From positions 124,001 to 188,000 of the forward strand of contig NZ_CP049910.1 of assembly GCF_011305995.1 (NCBI RefSeq): a stretch of 64,000 bases of DNA, written 5' to 3'. Origin of the DNA: Diaphorobacter sp. HDW4A (GTDB lineage Bacteria; Pseudomonadota; Gammaproteobacteria; Burkholderiales; Burkholderiaceae_C). Positions 33,323-42,259 of this stretch are shown piece after piece. The first letter of the stretch is position 1. Each line of letters opens with the position of its first letter. The notes beneath the pieces were generated by a model, which saw only the letters and a program-made list of their open reading frames with translations, ran no database searches and was not told the origin of the DNA. The translations under genes and the position numbers were made by a program.

Positions 33323-34304
33323 CCTGACCTCCCTTGAGCCCACCTCCACCGTTAGCGTGCGCGAGGTGTTCGGCATCGACACTGACATGCGTGTGCCCGC
33401 GTTCGATGAGCGCAGCGACCATGTGCCGCGCATTGACACGGCCTACCGCTTCAACCCGCAGGTGACGATGGCGATCCTCGCGGGCTTTGCACACAACCGC
33501 CGCGTGGTCATCCAGGGCATGCACGGCACGGGCAAGTCCACACACATTGAACAAGTCGCCGCACGCCTGAACTGGCCCTGCGTGCGCGTGAATCTCGACG
33601 GTCATATCAGCCGCCTCGATCTGGTGGGCAAGGACATCATCACGCTGCAGGATGGCAAGCAGGTCACGCAGTTCCAGGAAGGCATCCTGCCGTGGTCGCT
33701 GCAGCGCCCGGTCGCCATCGTGTTCGATGAATATGACGCGGGCCGTCCCGATGTGATGTTCGTGATCCAGCGCGTGCTCGAGCGCGAGGGAAGTTTCACG
33801 CTGCTCGACCAGAAGCGCGTGATCCAACCGCATGCTTTCTTCCGTCTGTTCGCCACGATGAACACGCTCGGTCAGGGCAATCTCTCGGGCCTGTATCACG
33901 GCACGCAGATGCTCAACCACGCCCAGCTCGACCGCTGGAATCTGGTGACCACGCTGAACTATCTGCCGCCCGCCGAAGAGGCCGCCATCGTGCTCGCCCG
34001 CGTGCCGGAAATGGACACGGCCCAGGGCCGTCACCAGATCGACGCGATGGTGGCGCTCGCCAACCTCACGCGCAAGGGCTTTGCCGTGGGCGACCTGTCG
34101 CTCTTGATGTCGCCGCGCACGGTCATCACCTGGGCCGAGAACACGCAGATCTTTCACGACGTGAAACTCGCGTTCGAACTCACCTTCCTCAACAAGTGCG
34201 AGCCAGCAGAGCGCACCATCGTCGCCGAATACTTTCAGCGCTGCTTCGGCCAGGAGCTGAACGCGCGCGCCGACGACCCAGCCCTGCAGGTGCACATTGG
34301 CTGA
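33312..34304 (+). CDS. CobS-like / MoxR-type AAA+ ATPase
   Basis: 330 aa from ATG 33312. Walker A is GMHGTGKSTHIEQVAARL near residue 70, Walker B is VAIVFDEYDAGRPDVMF near 135, and sensor LFATMNTLGQG with YHGTQMLNHAQLDRW follows. The closest family is the CobS subunit of aerobic cobaltochelatase. No CobN and no cobalamin pathway gene is in the window, so a MoxR-type chaperone role (as in CbbQ/CbbO or NorQ/NorD) acting with the adjacent VWA protein is more likely. It overlaps the IclR gene; the VWA gene starts at most 1 bp after its stop. Confidence 0.85.
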   Translation: MMTDLTSLEPTSTVSVREVFGIDTDMRVPAFDERSDHVPRIDTAYRFNPQVTMAILAGFAHNRRVVIQGMHGTGKSTHIEQVAARLNWPCVRVNLDGHISRLDLVGKDIITLQDGKQVTQFQEGILPWSLQRPVAIVFDEYDAGRPDVMFVIQRVLEREGSFTLLDQKRVIQPHAFFRLFATMNTLGQGNLSGLYHGTQMLNHAQLDRWNLVTTLNYLPPAEEAAIVLARVPEMDTAQGRHQIDAMVALANLTRKGFAVGDLSLLMSPRTVITWAENTQIFHDVKLAFELTFLNKCEPAERTIVAEYFQRCFGQELNARADDPALQVHIG

Positions 34305-34305
34305 G

Positions 34306-36048
34306 ATGGGGCAGGAGCTGATCGGCGATACGTCGTTGCCCGAAGCTCCCAAGGTGCCCGTCAACCCCCACGATCCGACGCTTGCAGAAATGGAAGCCTG
34401 GGGCGGCGCACTGCTGCGTGCCATCACCGGCGACGCATCGCTGCAATGGAGCGGCCAGACGCTGTACGCAGGCACCACGCCGCAGGCCTTGCCCGCCGCG
34501 CACCATGCCGACGTTCCCGCCCAACTCGCCGACCAGCGCGGCCTGCTCGACAGCGTGGGCCTGCGCCTGTCGCTGAGCGATGCGCAATTGCACCGCACGC
34601 ACCTGCCCGCCGATCCCATCGAACGGCTGATCTTCGAGCTGCTCGAACAACTGCGCGTGGAAAGCCTCGTGCCCGTCACCTGGCCCGGCGCGCGCGAGAA
34701 CATGCGGCTGCGCTTTCTGCATTGGGCGCAATCGTTCATGGATTCGGGGCTCACCGAAAGCGATCTGGGCATTCTGCTGTTCGCCGTGGCGCTGGTCTCA
34801 TGGAGTCGATTGACTGATCAGGAAATGCCCGATCGCATGTCCGACGCCATCGAAGCCACGCGCATGGGCATGTCGCCGCACCTTGGTCGCTACTGGGTGC
34901 AACTGCGCCGCCACCGCGACGACCAGACCGCCTTCAGCGAACCCGCACTCGCGGTGGCCCGCTGGGTGGGCGAGGCCGTGCGCGCCGCGCAGGAAGAGGC
35001 TCCGCGCGGTAACGGCAACCCCAAGCGCCGCAGCAGCTTTGCACTGCCGCTGCATTTCGAATCGCAGAATCTCGACGAACTCCCCCTCGCCCAGACCGGT
35101 GACAGCCGCGCCTGGGCCAGCTCGGCGCAGACCTACCGAGTGTTCACCCGAAAGTACGACCGCGAAGAACCCGCAACCGAGCTGATCCGCCATGCCCAGC
35201 TCGTTGAATTCCGTGAGCAGATGGACGACGAAATCGCCCGCTCCAGCTTGCACGTCGGCCGCATTGCGCGCTACTTCCAACAGCGCCTTGCAACCCATCA
35301 GCGCGACGGCTGGAACTTCGGCCTGGAAGAGGGCCATCTCGACGCCGGACGCCTTTCGCAACTCGTGAGCGACCCCCAACTGCGCGAGGTCTTCAAGGAC
35401 GAGATGCAGTGCCCGATCAACGAGACGGCGGTTACGTTTTTGCTCGACTGCTCGGGCTCAATGAAGAGCTATTCCAAGCCCATGTCCATCCTCGTTGACG
35501 TGCTCGGCCGCGCCCTCGACATGGCCGGTGCGCGCGTCGAAGTGCTGGGCTTCTCCACCAATGCCTGGAACGGCGGCCGCGTGCGCCGCGACTGGCAAAA
35601 GGCGGGTCAACCGCAATTTCCCGGCCGTCTTAACGAGCGCTTGCACATCATTTTCAAAGATGCAGCAAAACGTTGGCGCCACGGCCGCCACGGCATAGCA
35701 GCCCTGCGCAGACCCGACATCTTTCGCGAAGGTATAGACGGCGAAGGGGTCGACTGGGCCTGCCAACGCCTGCTCGCCCAACCTGCACGCCGCCGCATCC
35801 TCATGGTGATTTCTGACGGCTGCCCTATGGATACCGCCACGCACCAGGTGAACGATGAGCATTACCTCGATCAGCATCTGCGGCAGGTGCTTGCTGCGCG
35901 GGAGCGGGCGGGGGATGTCAAAGTCTGCGCCTTGGGCGTGGGGTTGGATTTGGGGGTGTTTTATCGTCAGCGGTTGGCTGTGGATTTACATCAGCATGTG
36001 GATGAGGCTTTGTTATTGGGCGTTGCTGAGTTGTTGTGTCGGGGGTGA
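34306..36048 (+). CDS. CobT-like VWA-domain protein
   Basis: 580 aa from ATG 34306 (TTG 34297, overlapping the CobS-like stop, is an alternative). The N-terminal two-thirds are helical and variable. The C-terminus is a von Willebrand A domain with MIDAS DCSGSMKSYS near residue 380 and RRILMVISDGCPMDTATHQ. FREGIDGEGVDWACQRLLA is typical of CobT. It forms an AAA+/VWA machine with the preceding gene. The target may be a metalloenzyme or quinone-linked enzyme of taurine breakdown, but this is inference from position only. GC codon use is normal for the chromosome until the last 100 bp, which turn G/T-rich. Confidence 0.82.
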   Translation: MGQELIGDTSLPEAPKVPVNPHDPTLAEMEAWGGALLRAITGDASLQWSGQTLYAGTTPQALPAAHHADVPAQLADQRGLLDSVGLRLSLSDAQLHRTHLPADPIERLIFELLEQLRVESLVPVTWPGARENMRLRFLHWAQSFMDSGLTESDLGILLFAVALVSWSRLTDQEMPDRMSDAIEATRMGMSPHLGRYWVQLRRHRDDQTAFSEPALAVARWVGEAVRAAQEEAPRGNGNPKRRSSFALPLHFESQNLDELPLAQTGDSRAWASSAQTYRVFTRKYDREEPATELIRHAQLVEFREQMDDEIARSSLHVGRIARYFQQRLATHQRDGWNFGLEEGHLDAGRLSQLVSDPQLREVFKDEMQCPINETAVTFLLDCSGSMKSYSKPMSILVDVLGRALDMAGARVEVLGFSTNAWNGGRVRRDWQKAGQPQFPGRLNERLHIIFKDAAKRWRHGRHGIAALRRPDIFREGIDGEGVDWACQRLLAQPARRRILMVISDGCPMDTATHQVNDEHYLDQHLRQVLAARERAGDVKVCALGVGLDLGVFYRQRLAVDLHQHVDEALLLGVAELLCRG

Positions 36049-36083
36049 GTTTTTGCTGGCTAGCTGGCTGGCTTTGTTGAGGG

Positions 36084-36530
36084 CGGAGGCCGGGAGTTCC
36101 GCCCGGCGGCGGAGTCACTTTTTGCTTGCGCGCAAAAAGTAACCCAAAACGCGCTTTTAATACCCGCAGCAGAACTCACTTCGCGACTGCGTCGCTTCGT
36201 TCAGGCAACCGCCGCGAGTCAGAATTTTCATAAGAGGAACATTCGGCACGTCGCTGCGCTCGTGCCGCGCGATTTGCGAGCAACAGCGAAATCATCTTCG
36301 AAAAAAAGAGCAGTGGGCGTTTGCGCTCCAACCCAACTCCACAAACACCCCGACACGAGCGTAGCGATGTGCCGAACAAGCCTCTTTCCAAACTGATTTC
36401 CGGCGGTTGTCCGAGCAGAGTGACGAAGGAACGCCGCGAGTTCCGCCGGATGACTTCAAAGCGCGTTTTTGATTACTTTTTGCGCGCAAGCAAAAAGTGA
36501 TTGCCCTGCCGGGGGCCGTCCCGGCCTCCG
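36084..36530. repeat. 447-bp element with long inverted ends
   Basis: The inner arms 36115-36157 and 36458-36500 match as inverted repeats at 41 of 43 positions. Similarity continues outward through GC-rich GGAGGCCGGGA-like blocks to about 36084 and 36530. Each arm also folds on itself (ACTTTTTGC-ttgc-GCGCAAAAAGT). The 300 bp inside has frames but no convincing protein. It looks like a non-autonomous palindromic repeat of the REP/MITE kind. It fills most of the gap between the VWA gene and tauC, which has no other gene. Confidence 0.65.
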
Positions 36531-36551
36531 TAAGCAACCCCACAACAGAAT

Positions 36552-36582
36552 CAAAAAAACGGGCGGCCAATGGAGCCGCCCG
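36552..36582 (-). terminator. terminator downstream of tauC
   Basis: On the minus strand the 8-bp stem CGGGCGGC / GCCGCCCG is followed by seven T's. It lies about 140 bp past the tauC stop, after a gene-free stretch (36583-36721). Confidence 0.75.
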
Positions 36583-36721
36583 AATCACTATCCGCAAGGA
36601 GACGGGCGTGCTGTAAACCCGCCATCACCTGCCCCAAAGGTGCCCCCGTCAACGGCCATCACAAAGATGACGGCCAAAGAGTAGAAGAGGAGGGCACCGA
36701 CTCCTCACCCCACAGGTCGGA

Positions 36722-37615
36722 TCACATGCGTCCCTTCCACGGAACCAGACGCTTCTCCACCCACCGCATGAACAGGTCGAATATATACGCCACTACGCCG
36801 ATCACGATGATGCCCATGATGACGATGTCGGTACGCAGGAAGTTCGATGCGTTGAGCACCATCTGTCCCAGACCGACGTTGGCGGCTACCATTTCGGCGG
36901 CGACCAGGGTCGTCCAACCGAATCCGATCGCGATGCGCATGCCGATCAGGATATCCGGCAGCGCGGCGGGGATGATCACGTAGCGGATCACCTGCCAGTA
37001 GCTCGCACCCATGGAGTAGGCCGCGTTGATCTGCTCCTGTGCAGCGCTGCGCATGCCTGCGCGGGCGGCCAAGGCCAGTGGCGCGAAGCAGCTCAAAAAG
37101 ATCAGCAGGATCTTGGGTGTTTCGTCGATGCCGAACCAGATGATGATCAGTGGCAGGTAGGCCAGTGGTGGCAGTGGGCGGTAGAACTCGATTGGTGGAT
37201 CGAAGATGCCGCGTGCCACGCGGGACATGCCCATTGCGATGCCAAGCGGCACGGCGACGATGAAGGCCAGCCAGAACGCTACTGTCACGCGCAGCAGGCT
37301 GGCAGAAAAATGCTGCCACAGCGGTTTATCGTTGGCCTGCCCGGTAAGGTACTCATAGAACTGCTGAAAGACCGCTTGCGGGCTTGGCAGGAAGAGCGGT
37401 TTGACCCAGCCGAGATTGGTGGCTGCAAACCACAGCGCGAGCAGCACGATCACGGTGACGATGCTGATGCCGACGCTGGAGCCTTCGCCCGGTGTTTTGA
37501 AACGGCTGGTCTTCACGGGCCCCTTGGGTTGTGAAGGAGGCGTCTGCTGGGGGCTGACGCGCGTGGCCTTGGGGGTGCTGACGGGGATATTGGTCATGGT
37601 GGCGGCTTCAGACAT
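36722..37615 (-). CDS. tauC: taurine ABC transporter permease
   Basis: 297 aa with six hydrophobic helices and a 60-residue Pro/Thr-rich cytoplasmic N-terminal tail longer than in E. coli TauC. The coupling-helix signature is [19 protein letters not shown] followed by [38 protein letters not shown] is typical of the SsuC/TauC class. It forms the membrane channel for taurine with TauB and TauA. It overlaps tauB by 8 bp. Confidence 0.9.
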   Translation of the reverse strand: MSEAATMTNIPVSTPKATRVSPQQTPPSQPKGPVKTSRFKTPGEGSSVGISIVTVIVLLALWFAATNLGWVKPLFLPSPQAVFQQFYEYLTGQANDKPLWQHFSASLLRVTVAFWLAFIVAVPLGIAMGMSRVARGIFDPPIEFYRPLPPLAYLPLIIIWFGIDETPKILLIFLSCFAPLALAARAGMRSAAQEQINAAYSMGASYWQVIRYVIIPAALPDILIGMRIAIGFGWTTLVAAEMVAANVGLGQMVLNASNFLRTDIVIMGIIVIGVVAYIFDLFMRWVEKRLVPWKGRM

Positions 37616-38396
37616 GATCTGTCTCCCGGTGGTGAATCAGGCTCAGAACTTCTTCGCGCATCTTGATGAAATCAGGGCGCGACTTGACTGCGCGGGCGTC
37701 GCCGGTGCGCAGAAAATCGTGGCAGAAAGGCATGTCGTCGTAGACATGCGAGATGCGTCCGGGGCTGGGGCTCATGACGATGAGGCGGCTTGCCAGAAAC
37801 AGCGCTTCTTCGACAGAGTGGGTGATGAAGAACACCATCTTGTTGGTGGCCTTCCAGACCCTGAGCAGGATTTCCTGTACCTGTTCGCGGGTGAAGGCAT
37901 CGAGCGCGCCCATGGGTTCATCCATGAGCAGCAGGGCGGGGTCGTTGGCCAGCGCACGGGCGATACCCACGCGCTGCTGCATGCCGCCCGAGAGTTCGTA
38001 GACCGCGCGCTTGGTGTAGTTCTGCAGACCGACCAGACCGAGCTTTTCCTCGGCGATCTGGGTGCGAGTCTTCAAATCGACACCGCGCATGCGCAGACCC
38101 AGCGCGACGTTGTCGACCACGTTGAGCCACGGCATCAGGGCGTGTTTTTGAAACACCACGCCCTGATTCGCACCGGGGCCTTGAATGGGTTTGCCATCCA
38201 GCAGAATCTCGCCGCTCGAGGGCGCAAGAAAGCCAGCCATGCAGTTGAGCAATGTAGTTTTACCGCAGCCTGATGCTCCCAGCGCGACGACGAAGTCGCC
38301 GTCATGCATGGTCAGGTTGACGGGCGCGAGGGCTTGCAGATGGCCGCCCTTGACCTCGTAGTTGACGGTCAGTTCGCGTATGTCCAGAGTTGGCAT
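37608..38396 (-). CDS. tauB: taurine ABC transporter ATP-binding protein
   Basis: 262 aa from ATG 38396. Walker A is [17 protein letters not shown] near residue 45, the signature [17 protein letters not shown] near 140, Walker [14 protein letters not shown], then the H-loop [12 protein letters not shown]. The Q-loop region [15 protein letters not shown] is typical of TauB/SsuB. It powers TauC. Assignment to taurine rather than another sulfonate rests on the surrounding xsc, tauR and tauXY-like genes. Confidence 0.9.
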   Translation of the reverse strand: MPTLDIRELTVNYEVKGGHLQALAPVNLTMHDGDFVVALGASGCGKTTLLNCMAGFLAPSSGEILLDGKPIQGPGANQGVVFQKHALMPWLNVVDNVALGLRMRGVDLKTRTQIAEEKLGLVGLQNYTKRAVYELSGGMQQRVGIARALANDPALLLMDEPMGALDAFTREQVQEILLRVWKATNKMVFFITHSVEEALFLASRLIVMSPSPGRISHVYDDMPFCHDFLRTGDARAVKSRPDFIKMREEVLSLIHHRETDHV

Positions 38397-38498
38397 GACA
38401 CCGCTCTCCAAAAGAAATTGACGTAGGTGAGTGATCCAAGGTCGCCACCGCCTCCGGTTGGAGCAGGAGATCGAGGCGGCCGTTCGCGATGCCGTGGC

Positions 38499-39506
38499 TT
38501 ACTTGCTCAGCGCCTTCTTCACATACGCGTCAGTGACGAATGCGGAATAGTCGGGTTTGACTTCCTGTATGCGGCCCTGCGATTTCAGGAAGGTCGCGGT
38601 GTTGCTCATGGCCTTGGCCGCGCCGCCGCCCAGCCACTGTGCGTTGAGCTGCTCTTCGGCGCTCGGGAATTTGTACAGCGCCATGGCGGCAGGTACGTCC
38701 TTGGCGTCGGCCTTGCACCACTTGGCGATGGCCTTCACTTCGCTCGACTCGGGTGTCCACTTGGCGAGGTTGTCACGGACCTGAGCGCTCGCGCGGTTCA
38801 GAGCCTTCACGAAGGCGACCATGAATTCCGGATTTTCTTGGGCGAACTTCGATGTCACCACGATGCCTTCGAACGTCGGGAAACCCATTTGCGCGATGGA
38901 GCCCGAAGTGGCCAGCACCTTGCCCTTTTGCTTGACCTTGGCGAGCACCGGGTCCCACACGAAGGTACCGTCGATGTCACCACGTTCCCACGCGGCGGCG
39001 ATTTCCGGTGGGCGCATGTTCATGATGTTGACCTTGCGCGCGTCCACGCCTTCCTTGCCCAGCGCTGCGATGAGCTGGTAGTGCGCAGTGGAGACAAAAG
39101 GCACGCCGATGCGCTTTCCTTCCATGCCCTTCAGGCTGGTAACGCCGCTGCCGTCGCGTGCGACCAGGGCTTCGGCGCTGGCGATGTCGGCGGAGACCCA
39201 GAACAGCTTGATGTCCTGGCCCTGGCTGGCTGCAGCGGTGAGCGGGCTCGAGCCGAGTTCTCCCATCTGCACGTCGCCCGAGGCCATGGCACGGATCACG
39301 TCGCCGCCGCCCGAGAACATGCGCCAGTTGATCTTGTAGCCGGTCTCCTTCTCGATCTCACCGGACTCCATGACCAGACGCAGCGGAACCAGCATGTCCT
39401 GGTTCGCGAACGTCACTGTCTTCTGCTGGGCGCACACGGCCCCCGTGATCGCCAGCGCTGCCGCTGCGATGCCTGCCTTCAGCACAAACCGTTTTTGCAT
39501 TGTCAT
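38499..39506 (-). CDS. tauA: taurine-binding periplasmic protein
   Basis: 335 aa from ATG 39506, 7 nt after GGAGAC. The signal peptide RFVLKAGIAAAALAITGAVC is followed by a type II periplasmic binding fold: VTFANQDMLVPLRLVMESGE, GELGSSPLTAAASQGQDIKL, AAWERGDIDGTFVWDPVL. The last two segments are characteristic of TauA. It captures taurine for TauBC. It is the first gene of the tauABC operon and has a pair of TauR-like sites about 180-220 bp upstream. Confidence 0.92.
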   Translation of the reverse strand: MTMQKRFVLKAGIAAAALAITGAVCAQQKTVTFANQDMLVPLRLVMESGEIEKETGYKINWRMFSGGGDVIRAMASGDVQMGELGSSPLTAAASQGQDIKLFWVSADIASAEALVARDGSGVTSLKGMEGKRIGVPFVSTAHYQLIAALGKEGVDARKVNIMNMRPPEIAAAWERGDIDGTFVWDPVLAKVKQKGKVLATSGSIAQMGFPTFEGIVVTSKFAQENPEFMVAFVKALNRASAQVRDNLAKWTPESSEVKAIAKWCKADAKDVPAAMALYKFPSAEEQLNAQWLGGGAAKAMSNTATFLKSQGRIQEVKPDYSAFVTDAYVKKALSK

Positions 39507-39687
39507 TTTGCTTGTCTCCATTGTTTTAGAACGAAATCGGTTGAACTACAAAACCAGAAAAACACTTCCCTGCCGACATCACTCCTGTATACCTTGACGA
39601 CCCCTTTTCTGGTCCGAATCCGAAAGCCCGCACACGTGTATTTGTGAGCTTTCCATTTGCACTGTAGTGAGCAACCGAGTGCAGGCT

Positions 39688-39720
39688 GTAGGGCCAGTTG
39701 GTGTCTATCGTTAGGTCCAG
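39688..39720 (-). promoter_or_regulatory. TauR operator pair upstream of tauABC
   Basis: Read on the minus strand: CTGGACCTAA (39711-39720) and CTGGCCCTAC (39688-39697), direct repeats with starts 23 bp apart. The first fits the CTGGAC(T/C)TAA motif described for TauR of Rhodobacter. The same phasing is seen at 41661-41693 and 41721-41753, which makes chance unlikely. TauR would activate the tauABC promoter from here. Confidence 0.75.
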
Positions 39721-40004
39721 TGGCTTATCGGGGCAAGATTTGTTGAACAAACGCGACCATGCAACCGAGTGTGAGGATGGGGCGCGTAGCCCGCAAAGCC
39801 TTGCACAGAGCGTGCATCGCGATGGTGCAGCGCGGGATGGAAAGTGCGCGCCGGACGTGCATAGGTGACGGGTAGGTGCTTTCACTGATGTGCTCGCAAG
39901 AGTTGAACAAGAGGCTCCATGCACGGCTTTGGAGCGGCCGTGTCGGAGTTGTTGTTGCACTGCAAAACACGTGCCAATGAAAATTCTTAAGTTGTTGAAA
40001 ATAA
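39721..40004. other. gene-free stretch between tauA operator and tauY terminator
   Basis: Together with 39507-39687 this makes a 580-bp gap without a credible gene. Short frames exist, but none has a ribosome site or recognisable content. A partial internal repeat GCAACCGAGTG occurs at about 39671 and 39761. Confidence 0.5.
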
Positions 40005-40043
40005 AAGAAAAAAGGAGACTCCTTCCTTGCGGAATGAGCCTCC
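40005..40043 (-). terminator. terminator of the tauY-like gene
   Basis: On the minus strand the stem GGAGGCTCATTCC / GGAAGGAGTCTCC (11 of 13 pairs) is followed by a T-rich run. It lies about 47 bp after the oxidoreductase stop. Confidence 0.7.
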
Positions 40044-40089
40044 GGAAATCGCAGCGGGAGCTACGTTTACGACCTTTGAATGGCGCGGA

Positions 40090-41511
40090 TCAGCCTTGCT
40101 CGTCTTGGTAGTGATACCAGTGGTAGAGGAAGCGCTGGCCCATGCGTCGGAAGGGTGCGAACGCTTCGGCGCGCACCGTGTTGAACACGTTCGGGTATTC
40201 GAGTGGCGAGTTGTAGATGGGCAGCTCGAACGCCTTCAGATGCTTGCCCGCGATGCGCTGTGCCATGCGGCGACCGGCATGTGCAGAGAACGACACGCCG
40301 TTGCCGCCGTAGCCCACTGCGTAGAAGATCGATTCCTTGGGATCGGGCTGTGTGATGCGCGGCATCATGTCGTGGCTCACGTCCACCCAGCCCCACCACG
40401 AGTAATCGATCTTGATGCCCTTGAGTGCCGGAAACTTGAGGTGCAGGCCGTCCACGAGCTTTGCCATGTGCACCGGGTTCGGTGCGTCCGCACCGGTGAT
40501 GGCGCTGCGGCTGCCGATCTGAACGCGGTTGTCGGGCAGGCGGCGGTAGTAGAAGCGCAGCGTGCGCGTGTCGGTGATGACCTGCGTGGTCTTGAAGTTT
40601 GTGGCTTCGAGTTCCTCGGGTGTCAGCGCTCGCGTGACCAGCGAGTTCGAGAGAATCGGCATGATCTTGTTGCGCAGCTGCGGGTGCAGCTTGTTGCTGG
40701 TGTAGCCGCCGGTCGCGAAGCCCACCGACTTGGCCTTGACCACGCCGCCGGGTGTACGCAGATAGTGCACGCCGTTCTTGGTTTCCACATCGAGCACGGG
40801 GCTTGCGGGGTGAATCTTCACTCCGAGCGAACGGGCCTTGCGCATGTAGGCGAAGGCGAGCTTGAGTGGGTGAACGCCGATGCCATCGGGCTCGTGCATG
40901 GCGCCGAAGCTGTCAGCGTCATTCACCCAGTCGCGCTGCACGTCTTCCTTGCTGAGCATCTTGGCGTCGTAGCCGAAGACATCGCGCATCAGCTTGGTTT
41001 CGCTGCGCAGAAAGTCCATCTTCTTTTCGCGGTGGGCGATATAGAGGTGACCGCCGGGCTGCGGTTCGCATTCGGGAAATTCCGCGACCAGATCCTTGAA
41101 GGTTTGAAAGCCTTCGCGGATTTCGGCGTCGAGCTGGAGTGCGGTTTCCTTGCCCCAGCGCTCGACCCAGCCCGAGCGGTACAGGCGACCGCTGGCGTTC
41201 TGGCCCTGACCGCCGTTGCGGCTGGTGCAGCCCCAGGCGCTCTGGTTGGCTTCGAGCACGATGGCCTTGATGCCATGTTCGCGAGCGAGGAAGAGGGCGG
41301 TGGCGAGGCCCGTGAAGCCCGAGCCGACGATGACCACATCGGCTTCGATGTCGCCGGAGATCGGGCCGTCATCTTCGGGCGGAACGCCTGCCGTACCCAC
41401 CCAGTAAGTAGGTGCATAACCCGTACCCTGACCCGGATTGGGCATGACGAGCGGGTCGTACTGTGGGTCGTAAGGGCGCATGTAGCTGGGGCGCACGTCC
41501 TCTGCCTTCAT
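40090..41511 (-). CDS. tauY: FAD-dependent oxidoreductase, probable taurine dehydrogenase large subunit
   Basis: 473 aa from ATG 41511, preceded by AAGGAG; a longer frame to 41556 is less likely. The FAD-binding Rossmann motif is ADVVIVGSGFTGLATALFLA with EAN at the strand end, then GCTSRNGGQGQNASGR, and near the C-terminus YAVGYGGNGVSFSAHAGRRM. This is the DAO/GlpO-like amine oxidase fold. In Paracoccus and Rhodobacter taurine clusters a protein of this type (TauY) oxidises taurine to sulfoacetaldehyde. A TauR-like operator pair upstream and its place between tauABC and tauR support that role here. Family certain, substrate likely. Confidence 0.75.
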   Translation of the reverse strand: MKAEDVRPSYMRPYDPQYDPLVMPNPGQGTGYAPTYWVGTAGVPPEDDGPISGDIEADVVIVGSGFTGLATALFLAREHGIKAIVLEANQSAWGCTSRNGGQGQNASGRLYRSGWVERWGKETALQLDAEIREGFQTFKDLVAEFPECEPQPGGHLYIAHREKKMDFLRSETKLMRDVFGYDAKMLSKEDVQRDWVNDADSFGAMHEPDGIGVHPLKLAFAYMRKARSLGVKIHPASPVLDVETKNGVHYLRTPGGVVKAKSVGFATGGYTSNKLHPQLRNKIMPILSNSLVTRALTPEELEATNFKTTQVITDTRTLRFYYRRLPDNRVQIGSRSAITGADAPNPVHMAKLVDGLHLKFPALKGIKIDYSWWGWVDVSHDMMPRITQPDPKESIFYAVGYGGNGVSFSAHAGRRMAQRIAGKHLKAFELPIYNSPLEYPNVFNTVRAEAFAPFRRMGQRFLYHWYHYQDEQG

Positions 41512-41660
41512 CGTGGGGTCTCCTTTTTGCGCCGCGGCGGTCGCTGACGGCGTCAATGTCCAAAAGTTCTGAATTCCGGGTCGTCACCATGCGCTCGGGC
41601 AAAAAGAAAAGAACGCATTGCGACAGTGGAGGTCAGCATATCCAGCCGTCTGCAGCGCAG

Positions 41661-41693
41661 TTAGCGCCAGAGGAGAAGTTTCCATAGGTCCAG
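41661..41693 (-). promoter_or_regulatory. TauR operator pair upstream of tauY
   Basis: On the minus strand: CTGGACCTAT (41684-41693) and CTGGCGCTAA (41661-41670), direct repeats 23 bp apart, about 150 bp upstream of the oxidoreductase start. Same motif and phasing as the tauA and tauX sites. Confidence 0.72.
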
Positions 41694-41720
41694 ACAGGAC
41701 GGTTTTGTTCGCAAAAATCG

Positions 41721-41753
41721 CTGGACTTAACGATAGGTCCGCGCTGGTTCTAC
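41721..41753 (+). promoter_or_regulatory. TauR operator pair upstream of tauX
   Basis: On the plus strand: CTGGACTTAA (41721-41730), an exact match to the published TauR motif, and CTGGTTCTAC (41744-41753), 23 bp further on. It points toward the NTF2-like gene at 41858, back to back with the tauY pair, so TauR can drive both divergent genes. Confidence 0.78.
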
Positions 41754-41857
41754 GAAAGCCTTGCCAGCTTGCCTAATATCCGCTCCATCGTTTCGTTTGC
41801 CGCGCGCCGCTTTTCTGTGCGCACGGCAGTATGCTTTTTGAAGGACAAGGAGACAGC

Positions 41858-42259
41858 ATGAGCAACAGCGCCAACCAACCCGATGCGCAATTTCTGGCAC
41901 GTTTTGCCGACGCATGGAACAAGCACGACATCGACGCGCTGATGAGCTTCATGGCAGATGACTGCGTGTTCCACGCGGTCGCAGGCCCCGATGAACTGGG
42001 CAAGAGCTTCGTGGGCCGCGAGCAGGTCCGCGAAGGCTTCATGGCCGCCTGGGGTGCATTCCCCGACGCCGCATGGCTGGATGGCGACCACTGGGTGAAT
42101 GGTGACCGGGGTGTCTCCGAGAGCACCTTCAAGGGCACGGCCGCCGACGGCTCACGGGTGGAAGCGCGCATGGTCGACATCTTTACTTTCAAGGACGGCA
42201 AGATCGTCGTGAAGAACGCCTTCCGAAAGAACCGCCCGGCCCTGGCCAAAGCGGCCTGA
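41858..42259 (+). CDS. tauX: SnoaL/NTF2-fold protein, probable TauX partner
   Basis: 133 aa from ATG 41858 with GGAGA 5 nt upstream. It is a cone-shaped NTF2-like fold (QFLARFADAWNKHDIDALMS, DDCVFHAVAGPDELGKSFVG, FTFKDGKIVVKNAFRKNR). It is divergent from the tauY-like gene, with back-to-back TauR sites. Named TauX subunits in tau clusters are small proteins of similar size beside TauY, so it is the best candidate for the small subunit of taurine dehydrogenase. The assignment is from position and fold size, not from a decisive motif. Confidence 0.6.
   Translation: MSNSANQPDAQFLARFADAWNKHDIDALMSFMADDCVFHAVAGPDELGKSFVGREQVREGFMAAWGAFPDAAWLDGDHWVNGDRGVSESTFKGTAADGSRVEARMVDIFTFKDGKIVVKNAFRKNRPALAKAA

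Noticed and set aside
33312..36048. True aerobic cobaltochelatase (CobS/CobT for vitamin B12)
   Set aside because: There is no cobN or other corrin gene in the window and the pair is locked to xsc regulation, so I kept the family name but not the B12 function.
36176..36597. 71-aa and 101-aa minus-strand frames within the 447-bp repeat element
   Set aside because: They read through the inverted arms and hairpins, and no ribosome site or family is apparent. Treated as repeat DNA.
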